Positions 15,256 to 23,808 of a stretch of DNA of 61,656 bases are shown piece by piece. Under the pieces are notes generated by a model. The model was given only the letters and a program-made list of their open reading frames with translations. It was not told the origin of the DNA and ran no database searches. Location of the stretch: contig NZ_NHSF01000015.1 of NCBI RefSeq assembly GCF_016653295.1, positions 1-61,656 of the forward strand, in the 5' to 3' direction. Made by a program: the position numbers and the translations under genes. The DNA comes from Halochromatium salexigens. GTDB lineage: Bacteria; Pseudomonadota; Gammaproteobacteria; Chromatiales; Chromatiaceae. Positions within the stretch are counted from its first letter, which is position 1, and every line of letters begins with the position of its first letter.

Positions 15256-15798
15256 ATGAAACGGACCACGGGCACTGACGTCACCTCGACAACGCTGAGC
15301 GAACCGGTTCGGGCCTTCGTCCCGCATCCTCTGCCGCCGAGCAATCCCGAGCTGTCTCCAGAAGCGTATGCCGACCTGAATCATCAGGCCGAGTTCGCGC
15401 TCGCCCGCCTGTCTGGCGTGTCCGGGCTGGTGCCGTCGGTGGACTGGCTGCTGTACAGCGCCATCCGCAAGGAAGCGCTGCTTACCTCGCAAATCGAAGG
15501 CACCCAGGCGACATTGACGGATCTGTTCGATGAGGAAGCAGGTCTCGCGGTCAGCAACACGGACGATGTTGAGGAAGTCTCCAACTATCTGCGCGCCTTC
15601 CGGCTTGTGCGGGACAACCTGCGCGACCCCAATGGCCTGCCCATCAGCGTGCGCCTCACCGGCGCCATGATCATGGGAGACGAGCCCCTGCTCGGCGCCA
15701 TTCCTATGGAAGACATGGACCTGGTCGTCGTGCCAGCCCAACAACGGGTCGACGTCAATCCTGCTAGCCCCAATGTGCCCATGTCGCTGGCTAAATAA
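15256..15798 (+). pseudogene. Chimera: Fic N-terminal domain joined to an aspartic-protease C-terminus
   Basis: The first 133 residues (from the ATG at 15256) match the N-terminal domain of Fic proteins: FVPHPLPPSNPELSPE, then WLLYSAIRKEALLTSQIEGT, with the inhibitory (S/T)xxxE(G/N) motif, and VEEVSNYLRAF. The Fic catalytic motif HPFxxGNGRxxR is absent. After LPISVRL the frame switches to TGAMIMGDEPLLGAIPMEDM and NPASPNVPMSLAK, which resembles the C-terminus of clan AA aspartic proteases (retropepsin-like). The join is in frame, so a chimeric 180-residue protein could be made. It has neither a Fic active site nor the protease DTG site, so it is a deletion product of two genes. The protease match is from memory. 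Confidence 0.7.
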
Positions 15799-15864
15799 GA
15801 CGGCAGCCTCGGCGACCAATCGCCCTGCGAATGCCTCCAGGGCGGCGGTTGGCTCAAGGCCGCA

Positions 15865-16419
15865 TCACTCCAAGATTGCCGCCAAGTCCAGCTCCATGGC
15901 CTCAAAGGGCGGTATCCGCACAGGTTTGCGTCTGTGCTCCGTCGCCTTGAGCGTCGCTACCACCCGATAACCATCGTCTTCCAGCCCATGGGCGATCAGC
16001 GCCCGCTCTTCTGGCCAGATCAGCCAAAACCAAGGCACGCGATGGCGTTGCAACAGGAGTGGAATGGTCACCGTATCCTTCTTCTCATGGCCTGGGGATA
16101 CGATCTTGCAGACCCAGTCCGGCGCTCGATCAATGACACCGTTTGGCGGATCAGGCAGTCGCTCACGGCGCCAGCCGGCCAGATCGTGGGACGGACACTC
16201 GTGGGTCTCGTAGGCGACGCTTACGTCCGTCACGATCCACCAGCCACCCGCTCCGCTCTCGTCAGCGAAGGGGCCAAGGGTGCGATCGGTCTTGCTCTGA
16301 GCCCGTGCGTGCGCGAATCGCGTCATCGGCCGACGGATGATCTCCCCGCCGATCAATTCCACGCGCTCATCTAGGCGCATCAGCAGATCATCGACCGTCT
16401 TCAGTTTGACGGCTTCCAT
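15865..16419 (-). CDS. Uma2 family PD-(D/E)XK nuclease-like protein (third full copy)
   Basis: This protein has 184 residues on the minus strand. It starts MEAVKLKTVDDLLMRLDERV, followed by ELIGGEIIRR, VTDVSVAYE, an extra Pro-rich loop with the HDLAGWRRERLP catalytic-Asp region, DWVCKIVSPGHEKKD and PLLLQRHRVPWFWLI. The strand DWVCKIVSP has Lys where most Uma2 proteins have Glu, so the second acidic ligand may be lost or displaced. That would make the protein inactive or degenerate. It belongs to a different Uma2 subgroup from the copy at 11620 and stands alone between a Fic chimera and another remnant. Confidence 0.8.
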   Translation of the reverse strand: MEAVKLKTVDDLLMRLDERVELIGGEIIRRPMTRFAHARAQSKTDRTLGPFADESGAGGWWIVTDVSVAYETHECPSHDLAGWRRERLPDPPNGVIDRAPDWVCKIVSPGHEKKDTVTIPLLLQRHRVPWFWLIWPEERALIAHGLEDDGYRVVATLKATEHRRKPVRIPPFEAMELDLAAILE

Positions 16420-16989
16420 CGTAGTTTGCTGGACTCGTTGTGCCAGGATTGGCAGGTAACCTTAGAATGCCCTAGAGCAGCGGTCAATGTTGGCCTGGCT
16501 TGCTTAACCACATCGATCGCGAAGACACCTAAAGTCCGGGCTAGAATCAGACGGCCAGCCCAATAGCACCAACCGATCACCCAAGGGGCACGCTTCATGA
16601 GCAACCAGACTCGACTGTCTGCTGATCGAGCAGAACAGTCGCGCCATCGACTCCACCGCCGTGCGCGTGGCTGGGCCTTGGAGCGCATCAGTTAAGATGG
16701 AGTGCGGCATGAGTCTCTGGATGTCGAGGTGTCGCTGGAGACGCTATACTAAGATGTCACGCTGCCAGACTTTCGGCCTTAATGCCTGCGGGACAACTGC
16801 CGAGCTGGGACAACTGCGCGCTAGCGTCCGACATCCTGTTCACTGATCCGCTGCTGCCGATACGGTCGCAAACTCGGCTAATGGTCAAGTAGATTGATCC
16901 CTTTTTGGCAGCGCCGGCGCCGTGGTTAGCTAAGACATCAAGCCATACGTGCTAGTGGATAGAAGCCGTGAACAGAAGGGCAGCCCATC
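16420..16989 (+). other. 570-bp gene-poor stretch with remnants
   Basis: Between the minus-strand Uma2 and the FrhB-like gene I see only the Uma2 remnant at 16568-16770. The rest has no frame with a domain I recognise. No clear terminator or tRNA is visible. The promoter of the following three-gene operon should lie in the last 200 bp but I cannot place it. Confidence 0.5.
16568..16770 (+). pseudogene. Uma2 remnant with large internal deletion
   Basis: The leader ACCGATCACCCAAGGGGCAC and the ATG at 16597 match the start of the Uma2 gene at 11620 for a few codons. The sequence then jumps to CTGCTGATCGAGCAGAACAG, the beginning of the 3' third of that gene, but out of frame. The last part follows the parent to about 16770 with point changes and stops. 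It is the third decayed product of the same gene in the window. Confidence 0.8.
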
Positions 16990-18099
16990 ATGCTTGGTAG
17001 GATTATTGATCAACTGCTCAAGAAACACTGGTCTCAGGAAGAAATTGATCGTTATGTCGGACGATACCAGAAGGCCTACCTGACACATGCGACCGATGCT
17101 AGCATACGTAAACAATCTGCATCAGGTGGCTCGACGACTGCTCTATTGATCAATGGCTTGGAACGCGGCTTCTTCAATGGCGCTGTTGTGTGCAAAACTG
17201 TGATCGAAGAAGGGAAGGTGCGTGCCCGCTTCTGTATTGCAACTACAGTTGAGGACATCCTTGACGCACGCGGTAGCAAATATGTGGAAACACGTTTTTT
17301 ACGCGAAGTGCTACCTTTAATTCGCGATTTTGATGGGCAAGTGGCTGTAGTCGGGCTGCCCTGTGATATTGCCGCTCTTCGGCATCGTTGTTCCAAAGAA
17401 CCAGCACTTGCTAGCAAACTGGTGCTGACCTTGGCCTTGGTTTGTGGACACAACTCTCGTACTGCACTAATCGATGCGGTTACTACTCGCATTAAGCGTG
17501 AAACGGGGGCGGATATTGCGCATTACCACTTTAGGTTAGGCCACTGGCGCGGCTGGCTCGAGGCTGAACTCGAAGATGGTCGTTTGGTACGAAAACCAAG
17601 CAAAGTATTTAATGACTACCAAAATTTGTTCTTTTTCAGCGAGCGCAAATGTCTAGCTTGTTATGATCATTATGGCTATTCGAGCGATCTAACACTAGGT
17701 GATATCTGGCTCTTTCGGCTACAGGCGGACCCGATTAAGCATACTGCCATCATCATTCGAACGCAGGTTGGCGAAAATTTTTTCGATGCAGGTGTTTGTT
17801 CCGATAAGCTTAGGGCAACGGAGATCGATATACGCGATATCCTTGATGGGCAATCGCGAATTGGTCCTTCGCATTACAATGTAACGGCTCGATCGAAAGC
17901 TGGTCAGTGGCTTGGTGTTAAATTGCCCGATCCTGTTGGGGAGCGTGTGACCTGGCATGCCTACATTAATGCATTGATGACCATCTCTGCTCTACGTTTA
18001 AGTGAAACTGGATGGGGTCGACGTTTGATCTTCGCAATCCCTAGGCCCTTGCTTAAGTTTGTTCTCTATATTAAGAAAGGACTGGAGTCTTTTAGATGA
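16990..18099 (+). CDS. Coenzyme F420 hydrogenase/dehydrogenase beta-subunit (FrhB) family protein
   Basis: This protein has 369 residues. The family is recognised by an N-terminal SASGGSTTALLINGLERG segment and VAVVGLPCDIAALRH. It also has the Cys cluster region FFFSERKCLACYDHYGYSSD followed by LTLGDIW, where the bound Fe-S or flavin is expected. FrhB-like proteins occur in methanogens and also as stand-alone enzymes in bacterial polysaccharide loci, frequently beside pyruvyl transferases. Their substrate there is not known. The stop overlaps the next start by 4 bp. The base composition is AT-rich compared with the flanks, so the trio was probably acquired together. Confidence 0.85.
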   Translation: MLGRIIDQLLKKHWSQEEIDRYVGRYQKAYLTHATDASIRKQSASGGSTTALLINGLERGFFNGAVVCKTVIEEGKVRARFCIATTVEDILDARGSKYVETRFLREVLPLIRDFDGQVAVVGLPCDIAALRHRCSKEPALASKLVLTLALVCGHNSRTALIDAVTTRIKRETGADIAHYHFRLGHWRGWLEAELEDGRLVRKPSKVFNDYQNLFFFSERKCLACYDHYGYSSDLTLGDIWLFRLQADPIKHTAIIIRTQVGENFFDAGVCSDKLRATEIDIRDILDGQSRIGPSHYNVTARSKAGQWLGVKLPDPVGERVTWHAYINALMTISALRLSETGWGRRLIFAIPRPLLKFVLYIKKGLESFR

Positions 18100-19364
18100 A
18101 TGCCGTCGCTATCATTGGTGCAACATTTCATGGGAATCGTGGGGCCGAAGCGATGCTAAGCGCGACTATTAGTGCATTAGAGGAGCGCTGCCCTAATAAC
18201 CTTCAATTTAATATCTTCAGCTATTATCCTAGCGCAGATCAGCGTTTGATCTCAGATTCTCGGGTTAAAATCTATTCTGCGAAACCAGCTTATCTCGTTT
18301 CAATCTTGTTGCCAGGTTCTCTATTTTATAAACTGTTTGAATGGTTGCATTTAGGGTTCTTGCGGCGATACTTGCCAACCTCGGTTCGGGCGCTCGCGGA
18401 GTCGAAGGTTCTTCTTTGCCTTGCAGGTGTCTCCTTCGTTGATGGGCGAATTAAATTTCTACCCTTCAATGTCGCAACACTTTGGCCTGCGCTGATCCTT
18501 GGTGTACCAGTTGTTAAGCTGGCTCAAGCCATGGGTCCGTTTGAGAATTGGCTCAATCGTTTGTTAGCTCGACTCGTGCTGTCACGATGTTTTTGTATCT
18601 TTGCGCGTGGCGAGCGGACGTTTTCCTATCTGCAAACGCTGCAGGGTCTAAGTTTAAGGGTTCAGCGTGCTGATGATACCGCTTTTCTTTTTTGCCCAGA
18701 AGACTGTATAAGTCAAGCATATCCAGGACTGGAGTCTCGGTTACAGCGCTTGTCTGACAGTCAAAAGGCCGGCCACCTCATCATCGGCTTGTGTCCAAGT
18801 TCGGTGATTGAAAAACATTGGCGCAGAGCTGGAAAAAACTATGTGGCTTGGTTTCAATCATTGATCCATGCTTTAGTAACAAAGGGATACGTTATTGCTT
18901 TATATCCGAATGCGACACGAGGCGAGGATATGAAAAAATTGCACAATAATGATCTGCCTATCATTAATACTGTCTTTCTGAACTTGGAGGCGGACATACG
19001 AAACTCAGTCGTTGCTTTTGAGGGTTCTTGGAATGTTGCACAAATTCATAATATTGTAGCTGCCTGTGACATCCACGTTGTGTCGCGTTTTCATGCGATG
19101 ATAGCGGCACTAAATGCGTCAGTTCCTGTTCTTGTGATTGGTTGGAGTCACAAGTATGCAGAGGTTATGGACGGTTTTGGTCAGGCGGATATGGTGCTTG
19201 ATAATCGCATGTGCGATTTGCAACTGGTCATGAAAAATATTGATCGGTTGTCAAGCGAGAGATATGCGCGATCCTCTTGTATTGCCAAGGCGCTGACAAA
19301 AAAAAAGGAGTCTGCGCGCCATCAGTTCGACCATCTGCTGGTATCGCTTGATAATTGTTTATGA
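18096..19364 (+). CDS. Polysaccharide pyruvyl transferase family protein
   Basis: This protein has 422 residues and belongs to the CsaB/WcaK family, which attaches a ketal pyruvate or acts on sugar residues. Visible features are the N-terminal MNAVAIIGATFHGNRGAEAM (GxxxxxNxG-like) loop, LLCLAGVSFVDGR, FARGERTFSYLQ, and the C-terminal VVSRFHAMIAALNASVPVLV motif with the conserved R-x-H-A. It overlaps the FrhB-like gene by 4 bp upstream and the UPF0104 gene by 4 bp downstream, indicating tight translational coupling. It probably modifies a surface glycan whose structure cannot be deduced here. Confidence 0.9.
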   Translation: MNAVAIIGATFHGNRGAEAMLSATISALEERCPNNLQFNIFSYYPSADQRLISDSRVKIYSAKPAYLVSILLPGSLFYKLFEWLHLGFLRRYLPTSVRALAESKVLLCLAGVSFVDGRIKFLPFNVATLWPALILGVPVVKLAQAMGPFENWLNRLLARLVLSRCFCIFARGERTFSYLQTLQGLSLRVQRADDTAFLFCPEDCISQAYPGLESRLQRLSDSQKAGHLIIGLCPSSVIEKHWRRAGKNYVAWFQSLIHALVTKGYVIALYPNATRGEDMKKLHNNDLPIINTVFLNLEADIRNSVVAFEGSWNVAQIHNIVAACDIHVVSRFHAMIAALNASVPVLVIGWSHKYAEVMDGFGQADMVLDNRMCDLQLVMKNIDRLSSERYARSSCIAKALTKKKESARHQFDHLLVSLDNCL

Positions 19365-20269
19365 ATAATAGTCAGAGGCTCTGGGTTGTAGCCAAATGGA
19401 CTTGGTTTATTTTTGTTGTTCTCTTTGCCATTTTCTATGCTTATGAAAATGCAAGCGGCATTGAAGATGGCATTAGACGTTTAGATATTGCTCTGCTATT
19501 TGGGGCGATGTTGCTAATTATTGCAGGGAAACTCGGCCTTGTCATAACTATGTGGGCGGCATCGCGGCAATATTCGATCCTTTTGAACTGGCGCGAAACA
19601 TACTGTATCTATAATTTGACACAACTTGCTAAATATATACCAGGATCGATTTGGCAGTTTGTTGGCCGTATTGCAATGCTTAAGGCACATCAGGCTAAGT
19701 CGTCATCTATTCGTGATGCCCTTATTGCCGAGCATGCTTGGGTTATTGGTTCGGCTCTTACGATTTCGGTGCTACTGGGGTTTTTAATACATGCTGATTT
19801 GATTAATAGCTGGCTGCACTGGTTTCATCTAAAATGGTATTGGTCTATTATTTCTTTTTTTTTAGTAATTTTCTTTTCTTTTGCTATGGCGTATTTTTTT
19901 GGTCAAGCGAGATTTTTTGGTCGTTGGCTGTATGGTTTACGCCCGCCATTTTTAGTGCTGCTTTCTTTGATTTTGGTTTGGCTCGCTCTTGGTTCCGCTT
20001 TGTGGTTGACGTTAGGGCCGTTTGCTGCAGTTTTGCCTTCTCTTTCTTACGTGGTTGCGGCTTATTGTTTCGCTTATGTTGTCGGTTTTTTGGTTCCTTT
20101 TGCTCCGGCTGGAATAGGTGTTCGTGAGGCTTTACTTATTTTGGCTTTAACATCTTATGTTGGCGCGGAATTTAGTTTTTTTCTTGCTGCTTTTAATCGC
20201 ATACTCTATTTTTTTGCGGAAATTTTATTGTCGATCCCCTGTGTATTTTTTAGAAGATCAAGTTGGTAG
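19361..20269 (+). CDS. UPF0104 / LPG-synthase-type membrane protein
   Basis: This 302-residue polytopic membrane protein has about eight hydrophobic segments. The conserved pattern of the family is present: NLTQLAKYIPGSIWQFVGR after the second segment and VPFAPAGIGVREALLILAL near the C-terminus. Members include the flippase domain of MprF and other lipid or glycan-lipid transporters, often near polysaccharide genes. I took the ATG at 19361 that overlaps the previous stop, not the TTG-like codon 6 bp upstream. It is the last gene of the AT-rich trio and overlaps the HicB-like gene on the other strand by 12 bp. Confidence 0.83.
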   Translation: MNNSQRLWVVAKWTWFIFVVLFAIFYAYENASGIEDGIRRLDIALLFGAMLLIIAGKLGLVITMWAASRQYSILLNWRETYCIYNLTQLAKYIPGSIWQFVGRIAMLKAHQAKSSSIRDALIAEHAWVIGSALTISVLLGFLIHADLINSWLHWFHLKWYWSIISFFLVIFFSFAMAYFFGQARFFGRWLYGLRPPFLVLLSLILVWLALGSALWLTLGPFAAVLPSLSYVVAAYCFAYVVGFLVPFAPAGIGVREALLILALTSYVGAEFSFFLAAFNRILYFFAEILLSIPCVFFRRSSW

Positions 20270-20461
20270 TTGGTCCCGATCACAGGTCTTCAATAACAAC
20301 CATTCTTCCAGCACTTCAGCTAGTTCCGCTCGGCAGGCTTCTACCGTTTCTGCATTCGCCCAAACCCCTTCAAAGCCGGGAATCTCGGCAAACCAGGTTT
20401 GGTCTTCTAGCTGCTTATAGCAGCTTCGGCTTAAAGCCGATTGGATGTATTGGGTGAGCAT
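20258..20461 (-). CDS. HicB-family antitoxin, orphan
   Basis: This 67-residue protein begins MLTQYIQSALSRSCYKQL and continues DQTWFAEIPGFEGVWANAET and EACRAELAEVLEEWLLLK. That is the short alpha-beta HicB_lk fold with its GFEGVWA motif. No HicA toxin gene is visible next to it: the upstream neighbour on the same strand is the GT2 gene, 33 bp away, and the downstream side is occupied by the UPF0104 gene. It may therefore be a solitary antitoxin. Confidence 0.75.
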   Translation of the reverse strand: MLTQYIQSALSRSCYKQLEDQTWFAEIPGFEGVWANAETVEACRAELAEVLEEWLLLKTCDRDQLPT

Positions 20462-20494
20462 TGGTGCAATCCTGAGAGTCTATAGTGGGTTCGT

Positions 20495-21454
20495 TCAAAT
20501 TGAAGTTGTTATGCCATCATCTGGCTTCTCGACCCCAGCACGAAAACGAATATCCTCCAATAACTTTCGATTCGCCGCCAACAAATCCGCCAGAAAGGCG
20601 ACCAAAATCGTCTGAAAGCCCATTCCCAATAGCACGGCGGCGAGGATCAGCGACTGCACATGGCCGGAGCCGCTGCCGCTGAGGTAGACCCCGAGAAAGC
20701 GCAACCCGATCAGGAAACCGAGGCCGAAGAGCAAAACCCCAATGCTGGCGAAGAACCGAAACGGCCGGTAGATGACGAAGATGCGGACAATGGTGACGGT
20801 GCTGAGCCAGATGTAGGAGGGGATGCTGCGCATCAGCCGCGAGGGACGCAGGTTGGGATTGACGCGCACCGGTACCGTGGCGATGGCCATCTGGTGTTGG
20901 CCGGCCTGGACGATGGTCTCGAGGGTATAGCTGTAGCTGCTGAAGACAATAAGGCGCTGGGCGGCGTTGCGGCTGATGGCGCGAAAGCCGCTGGTGGCGT
21001 CGGGGACTTGCGTCCCGCTGGCCAGGCGCACGATCAGGCTGCCGAGCCGCTGCAGGCGCTTCTTCAACGGCGAGAAATGGTCGATCTGCTCGATCGGCCG
21101 GCTGCCGATGACCAGCTCGGCCTCGCCGGCGAGCACCGGGGCGGTGAGGGCAGGGATGTCACGGGCGTCGTATTGGTTGTCGGCGTCGGTGTTGACGATG
21201 ACGTCGGCGCCTTGTTGCAGACAGACGCTGATGCCGCTACTGAAGGCGCGCGCGAGGCCGAGGTTGCGGCTGTGGCGGACGATATGGTCGACGCCGCGTT
21301 GCAGCGCGACTTCGGCCGTCTGGTCATTGCTGCCGTCGTCGATGATGAGCCATTCGACGCGCTCGAAGCCCGGGACCTGGCGCGGCAGGGCGTCGAGGGT
21401 GAGGCCGAGTGTCTCGGCCTCGTTGTAGCAGGGGATTTGGATGATGAGCTTCAA
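20495..21454 (-). CDS. Family 2 glycosyltransferase, polyprenyl-phosphate type
   Basis: This protein has 319 residues. The GT-A domain has IQIPCYNEAETLGLTLDAL, LIIDDGSND, RNLGLARAFSSGI, the DxD-type VNTDADNQYDARDI, and ATSGFRAISRNAA. Two or more transmembrane helices follow from about residue 235 (FFASIGVLLFGLGFLIGL) and then VQSLILAAVLLGMGFQTILV. This is the arrangement of DPM1/GtrB-like enzymes that load a sugar onto a polyprenyl phosphate for use by GT-C transferases such as those at 4566-9197. The assignment is to family level only. The start MKLIIQIPCYNE is supported by its typical location. Confidence 0.9.
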   Translation of the reverse strand: MKLIIQIPCYNEAETLGLTLDALPRQVPGFERVEWLIIDDGSNDQTAEVALQRGVDHIVRHSRNLGLARAFSSGISVCLQQGADVIVNTDADNQYDARDIPALTAPVLAGEAELVIGSRPIEQIDHFSPLKKRLQRLGSLIVRLASGTQVPDATSGFRAISRNAAQRLIVFSSYSYTLETIVQAGQHQMAIATVPVRVNPNLRPSRLMRSIPSYIWLSTVTIVRIFVIYRPFRFFASIGVLLFGLGFLIGLRFLGVYLSGSGSGHVQSLILAAVLLGMGFQTILVAFLADLLAANRKLLEDIRFRAGVEKPDDGITTSI

Positions 21455-21558
21455 GGGTAGCGGTTGGCCCGATCACGGGTTTTACAGGTGAGGGGGCAGC
21501 GTTGAGCGTTGCGATGATGCGCTTGAGAATACCAAGCTTCTTGGGCCATGACACTGTT

Positions 21559-23583
21559 TCACTGGCCCATGGCGTCACTGGGTGATTGATTTGAAGGCGA
21601 AGTCGCGCATTTCGTCCTTCGGTACGCCTCGATTGACCACTGGACCGACCAGGGCGCGAGCTGTCTTTTACCCATCGTTGCAGCGGCGGTTGTCGGTTGA
21701 GTCCCTGATTCTGGGTCTGGCCGATGGTCGAGGATGAGGGCGGACCGACGTGGTGGCTCGAGCGTGCTTGGCAGCTCGGCTGGTTCCGCGTTGAGGTTGG
21801 CCATGAGCCGGAGCCGGTAATGATCGCTCGTGTCCCAGGACGCTGAGAGACGGCCGCGGCCAAAGACGACGGCCTCGCCCCCCTGTAGGATCAGCGGGAT
21901 CAGCGGTGCGATCCGTGCTCGGCGCAGGGCGAGCCATCTTTGGCAGGCGCGGAAGCGTCGTTGTTGCGAGCCGTCAGGCCTCTCGGCATGGATCGACGGG
22001 TTGACGAGGTGGTCGAGCCAGCGCCAGTCCAGGCATGAGCGGTTGAAGGTCTCCGGAGCATTGGGGTCGGGGATGGTGGCGCGGCTGGCGGGGTCGGCAA
22101 AGGCGGCGCTGCGGGCGAACTCGCGGCGTCGGCCCTCGCGCACCGCGTCGGCCAGCTCGGGGCCGAAATCGCAGAAGAACAGGAACGGGCGCTCGGCGTC
22201 GAACTCCTCGCCCATGAACAGCAACGGCGGTGAGGGCGCGAGCAAGAGCAGGGCGAAGGCGGCATCCAAGGCCTCGCGCGGGATCAGTTGGTGCAGGCGC
22301 TCGCCGAAGGCGCGGTTACCAGCCTGATCATGGTTCTGCAGGAAATTGACCATCGCCGCCGGCGGCAGGTGCGCACTCGCGGTGCCGCGCCGATGGCCCT
22401 CGCGAAAGGCCGAAGGCTCACCCTGATAGGCGAAGCCTTCGGTCAGCGCGCGGGCGATCAGGTCGGTCGTCAAGTCCTCGGGGCTTGGGTCGGCGCTTGT
22501 GCCGGAGTCGGAGACGAAATCCTGATAAGGGCCATCCGTCTCACCGGTCAGCAGGTGATGCAGTGCATGGTGGAGATCATCATTCCACTGGGCGGTGAAG
22601 TGACGGGGTTGACCTGCGGAGTCGCGCTCATACCGGCGCGCGTCATTATGATCATTCTCGAGGATCAGATGGATCTGGCGTTCGCGGCCCGGGCCGGCTT
22701 GTACGCGCGCTGCCAGTTCGTCGAGCAGGTCGGGCTGGCTGGTATCGATGAGGCGGTCGACGGCATCCAGCCGCAGGCCGTCGAAGCGATATTCCTCGAG
22801 CCAGTAGAGGGCATTCTGGATGAAGAACGCGCGCACCCACTGCGCCTGTGGGCCGTCGAGGTTGATCGCCGCGCCCCAGGGCGTGTGGCGGTCTGGATGG
22901 AAGAAGGCCGGGGCATAGCAATGCAGGTAATTGCCCTCGGGGCCGAAGTGGTTGTAGACCACATCGAGCAGCACCATCAGGCCGCGTTCGTGGGCGGCGC
23001 GGATGAGCCGCTTGAGCGCGTCGGGAGGGCCATAGCAAGCATCGGGGGCGTAGAGCAGGGCGCCGTCATAGCCCCAGTTGCGCTGGCCCGGGAAGTCCGC
23101 CAGCGGCATCAGTTCGAGGGCGGTGACGCCGAGTTCGAGCAGGTGGTCGAGGCGGCGTTCGACGCCGGCATAATCACCGCTGGCGCTGAAGGTGCCAACA
23201 TGCAGCTCATAGAGCACCGCCTCGTGCCAAGGCCGGCCGCGCCAGGCAGCCTCGGCTGCGCCCCAGTCGAAGGCGAGCGGGTCGATGAGTTGGCTGGGGC
23301 CATGGACATCCTCGGGCTGGAAACGCGAGGCGGGGTCGGGGACGGCAAGACCCTCGTCGATCCGATAGCGATAGCGGTCACCAGCGCGCGCCTGGGCGAG
23401 CGTGAGATGGTGCCAACCCTCATTGGCGCGGTGCACGCTGAATGCTTGCTCTGCCTGCGCGGGGCCGGCGCTCCAAAGCAGCTCGACGTGCCGTGCGGCG
23501 GGTGCCCAGAGTCGAAAACTGACGCTGCCGTCGGCGGCGATGGCGGTGCCAAAGGGCATCTGCTGTTGATATCCGGTGGGCAT
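21559..23583 (-). CDS. treZ: Malto-oligosyltrehalose trehalohydrolase, with C-terminal extension
   Basis: TreZ cleaves the trehalose unit from maltooligosyl trehalose in the TreY-TreZ pathway. The 674-residue protein has an N-terminal CBM48-like domain (about 1-105: FGTAIAADGSVSFRLWAPAA) and a GH13 barrel. The catalytic sites are the nucleophile in YRFDGLRLDAVDRL, the acid/base Glu in LILENDHND and the Asp in FLQNHDQAGN. Family members are commonly around 580-600 residues. Here the normal end near QLAPWSVQW is followed by about 20 unusual residues (EAYRRTKCATSPSNQSPSDA), perhaps from a lost stop. No treY or glgX lies next to it, so the pathway must be completed elsewhere. Confidence 0.93.
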   Translation of the reverse strand: MPTGYQQQMPFGTAIAADGSVSFRLWAPAARHVELLWSAGPAQAEQAFSVHRANEGWHHLTLAQARAGDRYRYRIDEGLAVPDPASRFQPEDVHGPSQLIDPLAFDWGAAEAAWRGRPWHEAVLYELHVGTFSASGDYAGVERRLDHLLELGVTALELMPLADFPGQRNWGYDGALLYAPDACYGPPDALKRLIRAAHERGLMVLLDVVYNHFGPEGNYLHCYAPAFFHPDRHTPWGAAINLDGPQAQWVRAFFIQNALYWLEEYRFDGLRLDAVDRLIDTSQPDLLDELAARVQAGPGRERQIHLILENDHNDARRYERDSAGQPRHFTAQWNDDLHHALHHLLTGETDGPYQDFVSDSGTSADPSPEDLTTDLIARALTEGFAYQGEPSAFREGHRRGTASAHLPPAAMVNFLQNHDQAGNRAFGERLHQLIPREALDAAFALLLLAPSPPLLFMGEEFDAERPFLFFCDFGPELADAVREGRRREFARSAAFADPASRATIPDPNAPETFNRSCLDWRWLDHLVNPSIHAERPDGSQQRRFRACQRWLALRRARIAPLIPLILQGGEAVVFGRGRLSASWDTSDHYRLRLMANLNAEPAELPSTLEPPRRSALILDHRPDPESGTQPTTAAATMGKRQLAPWSVQWSIEAYRRTKCATSPSNQSPSDAMGQ

Positions 23584-23808
23584 AGACGTTGTCCGCGTGG
23601 CTGTTGTTGCTTGCCGGAACGATCTCCACCGGCGTTGGTCACACTCCTTCGCTCACTTTTGCTGTCGATCTCTCGTGATGCTCATGATAATGGTCTCTTC
23701 TGCTGCCACTGTTGCCGCTTGTGTCCCCGTCTCGGCTCACCGAGCCGCCGCCGATGTCCAGTCTGGCGCCGCGCTCGCGGCGCGGCTCGCAACGCAGGTG
23801 CTCGGCGG

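Noticed and set aside
22288-23808. Long plus-strand open frame upstream of the renalase-like gene
   Set aside because: It runs antisense to treZ, which has all its catalytic motifs. The FAD-binding start lies just after the ATG at 23809, so the earlier part is a shadow.
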